Shown: positions 33,580 to 44,534 of the stretch, piece after piece
How positions within the stretch are numbered: the stretch's first letter is position 1
Layout of the letters: every line of letters begins with the position of its first letter
From: Agrypnia vestita
Taxonomy: Eukaryota > Arthropoda > Insecta > Trichoptera > Phryganeidae
Assembly: GCA_016648135.1 (NCBI GenBank)
Contig: JADDOH010014819.1
Span: 25,292-89,291 of the forward strand
Direction: 5' to 3'
Length of the DNA: 64,000 bases
Program-made: the position numbers and the translations under genes
Notes under the pieces: model-generated
What the model was told of the DNA's origin: nothing
The model's database searches: none
What the model saw: only the letters and a program-made list of their open reading frames with translations

Positions 33580-34225
33580 GGGTTTAACTTTCATCTATAA
33601 TTCTGGTTTGGTCCAAGGTTTTGTAGAACTTTGTTTCTGAATACATGGTCTCGGAATATTTTCTTATAAAAGTTTTCACTTTGTTGTTGACGATTCTTTC
33701 TGTACATGTATTTTTTACTCCCTTTGGTGTCTGCTTGCCGGCTTGCCGGCTTGCCTGCTTGCCGGCTTGCCGTCGAAAAACTTTGGATTGATTTTTGACC
33801 CTTTTCCCGTGATCCAATCGAGCTGAAACTTTTCAAGCAGACTCGTGGCGACGATCAAGAAGATTTATAAAATTTTCGTTAAAAAATAATAATAATTATA
33901 GTATAATTTTGGATTTTTCAAATTTTTAATAGTTTTTTTCAAATTGGAATCATTACAAAAGTTTGATTACTAGGAACGGCGGCCCGATAACGTCGCGGAA
34001 TATTTTCTAAATTTGAATTACTCCGTTGGTATACATAATAGGTACTCCACTACACAAAGCATGAAGTGTCTTATCAAAGCTCAAAACATCTGAAATTTTA
34101 GAAATATATTAAATAACTGTAAGTTTGGTGTTAATGTTATATGTTTTAATTCGTCTTTAATTGTTATTATACTTTACAAAGAAAGGGAGAATAATAAAAA
34201 CTTGTTTTTTATGTTTTTTTTTTAT
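33580..34225 (-). mobile_element. Repeat family F, near full length
   Basis: Reverse-complement equivalent of 54400-54970, including the distinctive gcggcccgataacgtcgcgg block, cttatcaaagctcaaaacat, and end sequences ctccctttg / gaaagggag. This copy carries an expanded 8 bp tandem (gcttgccg, 33732-33773) where other copies have aagcaagcag. No coding sequence; probably a TIR-type nonautonomous element. Confidence 0.65.
33732..33773. repeat. 8 bp tandem repeat (gcttgccg)n inside family F
   Basis: Five units, one with a substitution (gcttgcct). Local expansion specific to this copy. Confidence 0.85.
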
Positions 34226-34326
34226 ATTAAACTTTCAATTTTTTATATTTATTATTTTAATTATTATTCAAGGATACATGAATTGTCCTTTGTGTAGTAT
34301 TAAAAAAAAATTGTCTATTTTTCGAG

Positions 34327-34500
34327 TAGCTTGTTGATGTAATGGTCATGACGCCTACCTAATGATCCAGTGGTCGGTGTTCCAAGCCCCTTTCCGGGAC
34401 ACCAGCAAGTTAGTCCTGTCTTCATAGCACAAGCGATTAGCTTATTTTTAAAATAGTAATAAATCGATACGTACTTATGTTTGCATCTCTATATTTTAAA
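34327..34500 (+). mobile_element. tRNA-like SINE family S, variant copy
   Basis: tgatgtaatggtcatgacgc (A-box-like), ggtgttccaagcccc (B-box-like), the body agttagtcctgtcttcata, and the family end gtttgcatctctatatttta. Confidence 0.6.
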
Positions 34501-35059
34501 AAATGACAAAATATAATACCAAGTATTTTAATCTAAAAGTTTTGTAAATAATATGATAATATAAACATTTTTACCCAAAATGCCTTTCAATAAAAAAATA
34601 AATAATATATTAGGTACATATACATAACTGTATCAACGTAGAACCTAAAGAATATTTAGCACTTTATACGATCTGAAAAAATGTTGTATTTTTATTGTGA
34701 TATAAAAAAATTTTTTCCTTGTATTACTCGAATTAATTAATATTATTACAGGGAAACAAAAATAATACGAACCAACATTCGTTTTCGGAAAACAAACTCG
34801 CGTAATATATTTCCGGGCGTGTTTACCCTCGGAGTTTCAATTCCACGTAGGTTTGCAATCACATTTCAACCCTCACCAATTTTGTAGTAGGGAGTTACAT
34901 CAAACAATCAATTTTCCCTTATTTTGTAACTACCCGGTTTGCAATCACACACTATCAAATATTCACATGTCTACTTTTAAATAAAGAATTATCCCCTATT
35001 TGCAAAGTTTTATACACCCCTTCCCAATCATGAATAAAATTTGATTAATTAAGACAAAT
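34501..35059. other. No recognisable gene
   Basis: A balanced patch at 34780-34960 has no partner; otherwise AT-rich. Confidence 0.4.
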
Positions 35060-35180
35060 TATGTATGTCTCGCAGGGATGAAGCTATTTGCATGGGAAAG
35101 CGTATATGGAAGTCTTTGTTGGACGTCCACAGGGCTAATGACATGTCTTGGCTGGCTTCAGTGCAACCACAGTATACCCA
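35060..35180 (+). repeat. Interspersed repeat family R, partial copy
   Basis: gtctcgcagggatgaagc, then catgggaaagcgtatatgga and ttggctggctt, matching the 42755 copy. The open frame starting at 35078 is part of the repeat. Confidence 0.5.
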
Positions 35181-35864
35181 GAACAGTAGTTTATCTCCGG
35201 CCTGTCGGCGAGTTATTAGCCTACTCTTGCATTGACGCTGGGGTTGTCACTTTATTTTTACTCTCTTTCTTTTAACCGTAGCGTCTGAGATTCTGACGCA
35301 TAAGGTAGACACGAAACCCGAAAATTTATGTAATTAGTAAACCTAGTTTCTGCACTTAAATTGCAAGAACGCTGATTAACATCAACGTAGACTTTTAAAA
35401 ACTTACAGTCTATGTGATAATCAACACACCTTTTTAGTAAAGCACCATAAACATAAAAAAGGCATTTTTTCAGGAAGCGCATTTTTTTTCTAAATCGGCG
35501 GCTGCGAGCGCGAATGGCACCGAAGGCACGGCCCTTACTGCCGCCGCCTTGTGCTCCCATATTCTATGTCAATGTGTGCGTCACAGTGCGTGCGTACACG
35601 GCGCCGAGCACGCACGCACACCTTCTAATGGGTAGCGGCCAGTCTGTATGAAGACGTATTACTGTTTTTAGTATCCTGTGGTGCGACGTTCACTCATTCC
35701 TCTAAAGAACAACCACTCATCTATAATAAAATTTTAATGTTGTATATGAATGTGTTTTTTATGTAATTCTTTTTTCATATTTGGTGTGACTACATTACCG
35801 CCATTGAAAATTTGTGATTCCCATGAAATGTATAGATGTACCCGCTGGTAAATGAGACTTTGTA
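35181..35864. other. Unassigned, with GC-rich patch at 35490-35640
   Basis: The GC patch has CpG-rich runs (gcacgcacgcaca and its near complement gtgcgtgcgta), able to pair. A minus-strand 100-codon frame covers it but is not recognised. Confidence 0.3.
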
Positions 35865-35960
35865 GGAATGTAGCCGAAGCAAAAGTGGTGTGCCAAGATA
35901 GAAGAATATGTAATTGCCTACCCCTGCGGAGAAATGTGATGGTTAGTTAGTTAGTGATTT
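35865..35960 (+). mobile_element. LINE 3' end remnant
   Basis: tagccgaagcaaaagtgg and tgatggttagttagtt match the end of the element at 59380-59475 (gacgaagcaaaagtgctg, gtgatggttagaaagtta). Confidence 0.6.
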
Positions 35961-36769
35961 TGACTAGAGTATGAAGCAATATTATTTTTAATGTATGCAT
36001 GATATTCATCCAAATTTTCAACATCAACCTATTTTTTTACCCCTTTTTTTTTACTTAATGTATACTGTACTTTTAAACAGTATTTTTTTTACTTAATATA
36101 CGCGGACATTCCTTTAATTTTTTGTCAATATTCTTTTCGCTTTCGCTAACACGTTTTTACTATAGGTACGTATTTAATATTTTTATTTACAATCAATTGA
36201 TTAATTTTATAGTTATATACTATTTTGTTTCATATTCATAATGTTTTGTTCCAATTATATATATCGGCATACGTTCATCCTCCTAAGATGAGTAAATCTT
36301 TTTCTAACCAATATGTATTAAGTTCATGATAAATAAATAAAAAAATAGCAGTATATTATTACAAAATTTTAATTAGTGTCTTCTTTGAACATATAAATCA
36401 AAATATTGTAAAATTTGGTTACCTTTTAATTGATATATGCTTTTAAAATAATGCTTCATGTTTTTCGCCGTGTTTCCTCATATATTTTTGATTGAACCTA
36501 ATACTGGGAAAGCACAAAGTTAGTCATATTTTTCATGTCACATGGCTTATCTAGCTTAGTTTGAGTAATATTAAGAATATTGATGTGACGTGTGCTTCGT
36601 GTACGCATGTTTTTTTTTACCACTATAAAGCGATTAATAGTTTTACTAGATAAATATGCCACTCATGTGCTACAATAAATATCGAACATTTAAGTCATTA
36701 ACAATTATTCAATAACTTTTGGTGTAGGAAAAAATGTATTAAATGACAATTTAATTAATTAAGATAAAT
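35961..36769. other. AT-rich, nothing recognised
   Basis: No gene or repeat supported. Confidence 0.4.
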
Positions 36770-37590
36770 TATAGAGTCTCACAGATATTTATTTTTATGA
36801 GAAACGGTTATAGTAGACTTTTGTACGATAAAGGGGGCTTACAACCTGTGTGATCTTGCTTAAGTGATTACTCTACACTAGCGAAGGGAAAAACTTCATT
36901 TCAAAATGAAGACTACAACACACACACGTTCACCAGTTTGAAGACTACAAAGTGTACACTACAATTGTAGTAAAAACTACTTGAAGTGAAGTAATTGTAG
37001 TACTACGAAATGAAGTGAAGTAAATGAAGTGAAGTAAGTGAAGTGAAGTAATTGTAATATTAATGAAGTGAAGTAATGAAATGAAGTAATAGTGAAGTAA
37101 ATTTTTAAATGAAATGAAGTATTTTTTTCCCAAATAAAAATTTGGCGAGCTAAAAAAAAAAACGTTCGATTCCAAAAAAATTTCAAACCATGGTTACAGA
37201 TTCCAGAGATTTCTTCGTATATCTACATCAACTTTCCAAAAATTTCACGTAAAAAATACACTATTTTAAATGTGTTTCTCATACTTTCGATAACTTTGAA
37301 GTGTATGTATTTTGTAGTGTTCGCTTTAAAATAAAGTGTACTATTTGAAGTTTATACTTTCAATAACTTTGGTGTTTGTAGTTTGTAGTGTGCACTACAC
37401 ATCAAAATGTGCGAAGTGTGCACTTCAATGTAGTGTAGTACTACATTGTAGTAGTGAGTACAGAGCGGACCCATCACTTCTCTACACATTGCAACATTCA
37501 CCAATTTCATAATAAAATAATAATCCTGCAGTTGACAAATTCAGTAATTGTGTTCTCGGAACATACATATAGTAATATTGTGAGCATTTA
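36770..37590 (+). repeat. Interspersed repeat family R, split by a hAT MITE
   Basis: Left half 36770-36878 (gagtctcacag to gtgattactctacac) and right half 37480-37590 (ctctacacattgcaacattc to cagtaattgtgttctcg). Joined at the 8 bp duplication, they align with the continuous copy at 42840-42895 (gtgatcactttacacaatg, taacattcgcc). Confidence 0.65.
36879..37479. mobile_element. hAT-type MITE, 601 bp, with 8 bp target duplication
   Basis: Flanked by exact ctctacac at 36871-36878 and 37480-37487. Ends tagcgaaggg and, as reverse complement of the right end, aagtgatggg, fit the hAT pattern (TAGNGATGGG). The inside is unusual: a short-period gaagtgaagtaa array (36978-37125) and inverted blocks built from gtagtactac / tgtagtgt. 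No transposase. The minus-strand frames here are readings of the array. The related empty site at 42850-42890 supports the boundaries. Confidence 0.82.
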
Positions 37591-38549
37591 TTTTTTATGA
37601 TGGAAATTTTTTTTTATGGTGAAGTGCAAATGATACCTTTACATAAAAAAACTATCATTTACATTTATTTTAAAAATGAAGAACAAAAATATGGATAAGA
37701 CGAGAACCTCAAAATCTAAACTCATCTACCTACACATCTTGGAAGAAAACAGGTACACAGATGTAGCAGGTGGTTACGTCTTCTTCTTCCTCATACGCCG
37801 TCTTTTATTGAAGGTTAGTGACCATGTTGCTTGATAATTATGCGTTGCGAGATAATTATTTTTTTATTTATAGCATGAGTAAATATTTGAGAACAAAATA
37901 AAAACAGAAAACAAATTAAGCTGATTGAAAAATGTGATAAATAATTAACTGCATATTTAATGCAAGGAAGAAAAAATACATGGTTACATATACATATACA
38001 AAATACAATACATATACATACACTTGAGTACATACATACAAAAACTTGAGTAAGCATAATATCTGTGATAGGTGAAATAAAAATATAGTTAGGATTGTCT
38101 TATAAATAAAATTGCATTAAAATTGTAGTTGGGATTGTCTAATGGAATATGTGACTTGTAGTGTAGGAATCTAAGAAGTAATTTGTTTATGATTGCAATA
38201 TGAATTCAGGACGGCAAGGTGTAGAGCTTTTATTAGGGAATCTTTTTATATACTAGTATATACATATAAGATCTTCGGCATTTAAGACATCGAAACCCAT
38301 AAAATGTGTCCGAAGAATACAGTTTTTCGTGGTTTTAATACAATATGAATAGTTGTAAATCAAAACTTACCTGACGCCAAAAAGTATTTTTTTTTTTGAC
38401 AAAACCAAGAAAACTCTTTTACAACTTGATTAAGGTGAAATAAAATGTAAGTGAAAAAAAAATTATTTCATTAGAAATTTGCATACGTATCACTGATGCT
38501 CCCTGTGCGATGGGAAAATAGCCCTACGTGAGTGCGCCTTAGAGAGTAA
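37591..38549. other. AT-rich; no gene supported
   Basis: The 80-codon minus frame at 37815-38057 is a low-complexity, cysteine-rich reading of AT- and CA-rich DNA. A gatgggaaaata / tattttcccatc inverted repeat at about 38510-38568 lies just before the next feature. Confidence 0.35.
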
Positions 38550-38609
38550 ATAAGGGTATTTTCCCATCACAAAGCTCATGAGAGGCGTAGCAACAACAAC
38601 TTAGTCAGA

Positions 38610-38672
38610 ATGGCGAGGGGATACTCGATCACGAGGCCCGGCTACAACAACAACAAGAGCTCCCTCAACATA
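38610..38672 (+). CDS. Possible first coding exon, disrupted by a MITE
   Basis: The frame opens with ATG in a favourable context (cagaATGG) after an in-frame stop near 38548 and reads MARGYSITRPGYNNNKSSLN. Third positions are mostly G or C, unlike the AT-rich neighbourhood, which suggests real coding use. The foldback MITE at 38673-39204 inserts right after it. Removing the MITE and one TA copy leaves ctcaacatag|gtaaaat, a plausible 5' splice site. So this may be the first exon of a plus-strand gene whose exon border was hit by a transposon, or a small gene fragment. I do not recognise the peptide. Confidence 0.25.
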
Positions 38673-39204
38673 TACAGAGTTATTTGTAAAACATTAATAA
38701 CCTCGCAGGACTATATTCCTGCCTTGTTTATGAGTAGAAAATGTTTTAGCTATCATGACCTAATATCAATAGTTATGGAGATATGCGACATCAAAGTTTG
38801 CATTATATTTTCAATTTATATCGAATATGAAAAATTCATTCCCTTTAATACAAATCTAATAAAAAAATAAAAAGCTTCGAATTCCAATTGGAAAACATTC
38901 CAACTGGAAAATTTTCAGGGTTTTTATCATTTTATTTAACATGTACTGAATCAAATGAATTTTTCGTAATAATAATTCGTAATAATTTGTAATAATAAAT
39001 AATAATAATATAAGTTACTGTAATGATAGTCCAATGTTTTACAAAAAATAAGTCATAAATATTGAAAAAAAAATGCAAAACGTTGATGTCGCATATCTCC
39101 CTAACTATTGATATTAGGTCATGATAGTTTGAACATTTCCGACTCATAATTATGGCAGCTTTATAGTCCTGCGAGGTTATAAATGTTTTCCAAATAACCC
39201 TGTA
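38673..39204. mobile_element. Foldback MITE family P, copy 2 (532 bp, TA flanks)
   Basis: Ends tacagagttatttgtaaaac and (inverted) tacagggttatttggaaaac, followed on both sides by aacctcgcaggacta. TA at 38671-38672 and 39205-39206. The centre has paired ttccaattgga blocks. The best-preserved copy. Superfamily not assigned. Confidence 0.75.
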
Positions 39205-39764
39205 TAGGTAAAATATAATGTACAACCGTCATAGATGAATATTGTTAAAGAATACCTAAAGAGGTATAAGAACAAGGTTTTATTATAGCTACGTAGGTTT
39301 TATATATTTTTATTAATGGTTCTAATTAATTACGATTATTTTTAGAACTTTAAAACAGCCAGTTTTTTATTTTAAACATTTTTGAAACGTGTAAGACTAT
39401 CCACTTTATTTTTACTTCGTAGTTAATTTTTCAAATTTGATGACAGGTCAAATTAGTTCATGTCCACTTATTTTTAATGATCGCTTCACCTTCACCCCTT
39501 AAGCTTGAAGGCTGCGATTTTACAAAGTGCGTGACTCAAGCAATGGTTGTTTTTTTCGTTAATTATTCATCAGATAATAAAACTACCACCCTAAATTCAA
39601 TTTTATGTCGCCCATTAATTTAATTTAATGCCAATTATCACGCAATATTGTAATGATTAATTTTAATTCCACCATGTTTTTTTTTTATATATTATAAAAT
39701 TTATTTACAGGGTGACATGCTGAGGTAGAATAAATGATACATTTTATTTTAAATAGGTTAATAG
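39205..39764. other. No recognisable gene
   Basis: AT-rich; nothing supported. Confidence 0.4.
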
Positions 39765-39935
39765 AGATGCGAATACGGAACACGTGTCACATAAATATTC
39801 TTACTATTTTCAAACTAAACTTAACGCTTGTGTTATGAAAATAGGACTAATTTGCTGGTCTGGAGTAAGATTAGAACCCGAGACCTTTGGATCACGAGGC
39901 GAGATTCCTAACCACAAGACCACCAAGCTACTCAA
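39765..39935 (-). mobile_element. tRNA-like SINE family S copy
   Basis: Minus strand: agcttggtggtcttgtggtt (A box), gggttctaatcttactcc (B box), then the body with agtcctattttcataacaca and tttgaaaatagtaagaatat, ending cgcatctctatt plus an A-rich tail. Confidence 0.75.
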
Positions 39936-40231
39936 TTACTACTGTAATATTTCAAAAGTTTTTAATTACCTACCTGGAAATGATCCTCTCCACATTAATT
40001 ATCGTATGTGTGAAACTTATAATGCTGTCACAGGATTACAGCGGTGGAAGACAGATGAAACACTAATCAATTAACTACAGTTTTATTTAATCACCAAATT
40101 CACTGGCCAAAATTTTATCTGAAGCACTGTTCTTTAATTCAGAATAATTTAACAATACGCATTCTTCTGTGTGTTAATTTATATTCGTCTTTTCAGAATT
40201 TTTGCAGGTTTTTACTTTATTAATATCATAT

Positions 40232-40556
40232 ATCTGCCAATACCCCAGAAAAACTATACATCCGGCAATACCCCTGAAATATCATACATCCGCCAATACC
40301 CTACAAACATCATACATCCTCCAATACCCCAGAAACACTAGACATCCGGCAATGCCCCTGAAATATCATACATTCGCCAATACTCTAGAAACATCATACA
40401 TCCGCCAATACCCCTGAAACACTTTACATCCGGCAATACCCCTGAAATATCATACATCCGCCAATACTCTAGAAACATCACACATCCGCCAGCACCCCAG
40501 AAACATCATACATCCACCAGTGCACCAAAAATTTCATATAAATCCCAATATCTCAG
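40232..40556. repeat. 28 bp minisatellite, about 12 units
   Basis: Unit atccggcaatacccctgaaa followed by tatcatac. Variants alternate between ccggcaatacccctgaaata and ccgccaatactctagaaaca types, suggesting a two-unit (56 bp) higher-order pattern in part of the array. A 71-codon frame crossing it is a by-product. This is not a CRISPR array: units are directly adjacent and no spacers exist. Confidence 0.92.
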
Positions 40557-41997
40557 AATTGTAAAACATGTTGACTCATTCGTTACCAAAGCGCAATGTG
40601 TAACGTTAACCCGAACGGCTGTGACAAAATATTGACCTCACCTTTAGTATTCTTCCCCCCAAGAACGTGCTCAAGTATGCAGATTAATTACTCACACGGA
40701 AGTTTCCTAATTAAACTGAGAACGAACTAATTTTCGCGCGACGAGGAGACAAACTGTAAATATTACAGTTCACTAAGGTGAACTCGTGATTGAATTCGGA
40801 ACATCTTCCAAACATACATACAGCTTTGTATTTAAATTGAGCATGAATAATTTAAAACATTTACTTTGTATCGCACTATACTCACTAACCATGTCATTAA
40901 TTTTTCATACCTAATGTAAAACCTGTCATGGCACGTTTGTTTTTCTTTCCCTGACAAAACCGAAACAGACCTAGGCGTGTTTTGGCAAGTAAAACAGGGT
41001 ATTTTCAAGACTTTGCTCAAAAAATAACGGAAAAACTGTAGTTGTACACTGAAGATGTAAATCTCCAACAGTTGAGGTTTGTAAACTCTATGAAATTTAT
41101 ATTGGTAAATTGCATTGTCTGCATTGAATAACTTTGAAAAATATACAAAGGTTAATTCCGTGATCTAGTATTATAGTGTTAGCTCAAAGTTTCGATCAAT
41201 TTTGTAGAATTTATAGGTACCTACCCTTAGGGAGATGTGTCGTAGCAAAGCCGGGCAATCACTCGAGAAGTGGTAAGATTATATCGCAGTGTGACGTACA
41301 CAACAGTAGCCCGCTAATTTGTCAGGTATCAGGTGACCAGAAGCCGTAATGCGAAGCGATAACTATTATCATTTATCAGAAAGGGGTATAAAAGCATTGG
41401 CTGTGATACCACACTGAGGTGTTTTCGAGATGAATTAAAAAAACTGCTCAATGGAATTTTTATGGAATCTATGAAACGTACATATTTTATTGGAAATAAA
41501 TTTTCCTTTGATACACATGTATAAATATTTTACTTCAAAATATGATTATTACTATTTTTACTACCAAATAGTGGACATTCCTACTTTTACTATTTATTTA
41601 ATTAGATATTGCTGTCTTCACTGTGTAACATTTCCATTAAAAAAATTACTGAGTAAATCAAGGATATATGAACCGAGCAACGTCCATCATTTAAATGAAT
41701 ATTAATTTATTTTTTTCGCTTAGTCAATAGATATTGAATTAACATAGATAAAAAAAAAGTTAACTTATTTTTATTTCAGATATTTTCATATAGTTTAAAC
41801 CTTAAAACTGCAAATGAGCTATATTTTGCAAACCCTAATTATTCACGAAAATATGAAAACTAAGATCCATCATACAAGAGGTTTCATCCAATGAATGAAA
41901 TAAATGTTATTTGTGGGAATAATTTTTTACTAAGTGACATTTCTATATATTTCATTATCGATACATGTAAAAACGTGAGGCCTGCATGATAAAATAA
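40557..41997. other. No recognisable gene
   Basis: 40560-40800 is balanced in composition and has no partner in the window; the remainder is AT-rich. No supported coding frame. Confidence 0.4.
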
Positions 41998-42165
41998 GTA
42001 GGTTATTGGTCTTGTGGTTATTATTTGGTTATGGTTTGATCCAGTGGTGTTGATTCGACACTTACACTACAAGTTAGATATCTTTGCTTAAAACAAGCAT
42101 TAAGCTTTGTTTAGAAATTTCGTAAATATTAATGCGACACGTATTTTATGTTCGCATTTTTAAAA
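41998..42165 (+). mobile_element. tRNA-like SINE family S, diverged copy
   Basis: ttattggtcttgtggttat (A-box-like), a degenerate B box (gttgattcgaca), the middle aaacaagcattaagctttg, and the family end gcgacacgtattttatgttc / gcatttttaaaaaaa. Confidence 0.55.
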
Positions 42166-42240
42166 AAAATCATCATCATCAGCCTGTGTTTCTGCACTGC
42201 TTAATATAGTTGTCTTCCAAGTTCATCAATTTTTTTTGTC
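42166..42240 (-). mobile_element. LINE 3' end remnant next to the SINE
   Basis: catcatcatcagcctgtg followed by tctgcactgcttaatatag is the antisense of the QQW-type LINE tail seen at 1490-1530. It lies directly against the SINE end. Confidence 0.45.
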
Positions 42241-42754
42241 TTCACTTCCGTTCCATTCATTTTGTCTTCATGTTTTGTCTGCCACTCTTCTGATGTAGAC
42301 TCTTCATCGACCTTGAGGATAGCTAATGATTTACCACGTGACCCTATTTCACGAACTTTTTCCTTTTTATGTTGCTCTATATTTTAAAAACATAAAATAT
42401 ACATTAAATTATTTCAACATCAAAGTTACGTTGGCAAACGGCTCACATAATTAAAAGTCAGGCAATGGGCTAAAGTTACTCATATTTGTAACTTCAGTTC
42501 GTACATAAAGATCTCGTTTCGTTTCATTGATCTGGTCGTTAAGCGAATCGGTCGGTTAACAAAACTCTGACTATTTCGTCTAAATGAAGCATTATAATTT
42601 TATAATCGGCACAGGATGTGGAGTATACTAGGGTCGTTGTATTGATGATAATCAGGATTGTCATCAATACGACGGCCACCTGCTTGACGATAGATATAGA
42701 CATCATAATATCACGACCAAATAACGACATTTGTCAATTAATGTATATTATAGA
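42241..42754. other. No recognisable gene
   Basis: No supported feature. Confidence 0.35.
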
Positions 42755-42895
42755 TATCACAGAGACGATACTGTATTTATTATGGGAAAGTAGGTATAGA
42801 AGTCATTTGGGTGTATATAGGACTTATGACCTATCTTTATGGTTGGCTTAAGTGATCACTTTACACAATGTAACATTCGCCATTTCCACTCATGA
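42755..42895 (+). repeat. Interspersed repeat family R, continuous copy
   Basis: tatcacagagacgatactg through ggcttaagtgatcac to taacattcgcc. It serves as the unoccupied equivalent of the site hit by the MITE at 36879. Confidence 0.6.
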
Positions 42896-43825
42896 TAGAA
42901 TATACCATGCTTATCCATTTTTTGGAAGTTCTATATATGTTTAAATTGTGTGGAAAGCTTTCACATATGAGTTGTAAGCGCCTTTCCATGCGGCCTGTAC
43001 AAAGCCATTTTCATTCCCCTAAATCCCCACAGATGTCGCTAATGAGAAAATCTACAATTAATTTTACGGAATTTTGAGAGCAATATACTTTATTGTGTAA
43101 TGAAATTCATCCGAATTACTTGCATTACACTAGGATACGCCAACAAACTCAAAATATTCTGAACGACATTTGTGTTCAAGAGTATGATGGTACTCGTATG
43201 GGGTAGTGTCATGGTCGTAAGTGTGAATGGTCGTTAAGTGAAGATAACCTTTCGTTCTTATTTACTTCCTTATTAAACTATGTCACATTTAAAATGGTAT
43301 TTAAAATACACTTTCTTCGACAGCCATTATCTTATAAAATGGTTAGAAAAAACTGAACTTAGACAATTTACGCACGCTTTGCTCGTTCTTAACGCATAAA
43401 AAATAAATGGCGGTAATAATTTAGTAAAATAAAATACAAGATTAGTTCGCAAGTTTATATTTTCAATTATTATTTATCTCTTTACACATAAAACCTAATG
43501 CCGCGTGAGGAAATGATAAAGCGGTAATTTCGCCTATTTTCTCCAGAAAAGTAATTCTTCTTCCGCCCGAGCCCGAGTCAGGCTGAATTTTATAACCTTT
43601 TGTTGGGGATTTTTAGTTGATCCGTGTTGGAATTTGAGTACACAATACAAGACAACTGCTTTTTAATGTTGTTTTAATTCTTTAAGTATCTTTTATTTTA
43701 TCGATCATCTTATTTTCGTTTTTCTGTAATATTTTTAACAACATGATTTTTTGACGATAATTATAATGAATAGTCATTAAACTTCCTGCGCATATTCCTA
43801 AAACTATATTATTTTCTCAAAATAT
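42896..43825. other. No recognisable gene
   Basis: Balanced patch at 43490-43640, otherwise AT-rich. Nothing supported. Confidence 0.4.
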
Positions 43826-44534
43826 TGTCACACGTCGTAACTGCGAGAAGAAAGTGAATGAAAACACTGGAAATTAATTAGCGATTTATTAATTTAATAT
43901 AAATAATAAAATAAACTTAGTTTTCACCACTTATTTATATTGAAACATGTTGATATTTTCAATATAAAAAAGTGGTGAAAACTAAGTTTATTTTATTATT
44001 TGTATTAATAATGTCATCACAAAATTATTTTGCTATTTTTGAAGAAGATTTATTAATTATTCAATTTACAAAGTCACTTAATACGAATTGAACGCTATTC
44101 TTTAATCTTCATTATTTTGAAATATATCACTTGTATACAAACTCGTTTTTATCGCTGGGTAACACGTATTTATCGCTCGTAGAATATTCGATTCTCGCAC
44201 ATAGAAGTCGCTCTGGTTTATTTTGTCAAGTAAGTACTTCTCACAATTATTTCGCTTCATTTATCGCTTAGATTATCTCACGATTGGCCACCCTAGCCTC
44301 GCGGCTTGCGGCCGCCTTAACAACGAACGAACTGTCAAACACGAACTTGCGCCGCGGCAAAGTTCCGTATTTGTTCCCAAATGCTGGTATTTTCATACTT
44401 TCCAAATTATTCTAGTGTTAAGGAGCTGGTCTCTTTGCTTCTCGGTTGATCCAGGCGTTTTTGGACATTTGTAGATGTTTTCCAAAGGTTTTAGATACGT
44501 GTAGACGTTCTAGATCCTACAACAGTGTTGTGAC
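43826..44534 (-). repeat. LTR-like repeat family L, copy B, with nested insertion
   Basis: Plus-strand ends tgtcacacgtcgtaactgcg and gttgtgac match copy A (tgtcatgctgcggg ... ttttgtgaca). The middle shares tatcacttgta, the atcgctt motifs and a GC-rich part (gcggccgcc). A PLE-3 end is inserted at 43895-44046. No internal retrotransposon genes. Confidence 0.5.
43895..44046. mobile_element. PLE-3 3' ends, head to head, with 12 bp target duplication
   Basis: Exact gatttattaatt at 43883-43894 and 44047-44058. The insert is a near-perfect palindrome: arms of about 46 bp (aataaaataaacttagtttt, caccactt) around gaaacatgttgatattttc, followed by a single-sided end (caaaattattttgctatttt) that matches 7310-7345 inverted. 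Comparison with copy A of the LTR-like repeat shows the uninterrupted site. Confidence 0.7.

Noticed and set aside
33591..33836. Frames with repeated SRQAGK residues
   Set aside because: Translation of the 8 bp gcttgccg repeat inside family F.
36945..37186. Minus-strand frames rich in Thr/Ser/Phe
   Set aside because: Readings of the GAAGT array in the hAT MITE.
38370..38410. Second possible recursive splice site (minus strand, CAG|GTAAGT)
   Set aside because: The donor consensus is good but the upstream sequence lacks a proper pyrimidine tract.
40232..40556. Regular repeats resembling a CRISPR array
   Set aside because: Units are contiguous 28 bp copies with no spacers, in eukaryotic DNA.
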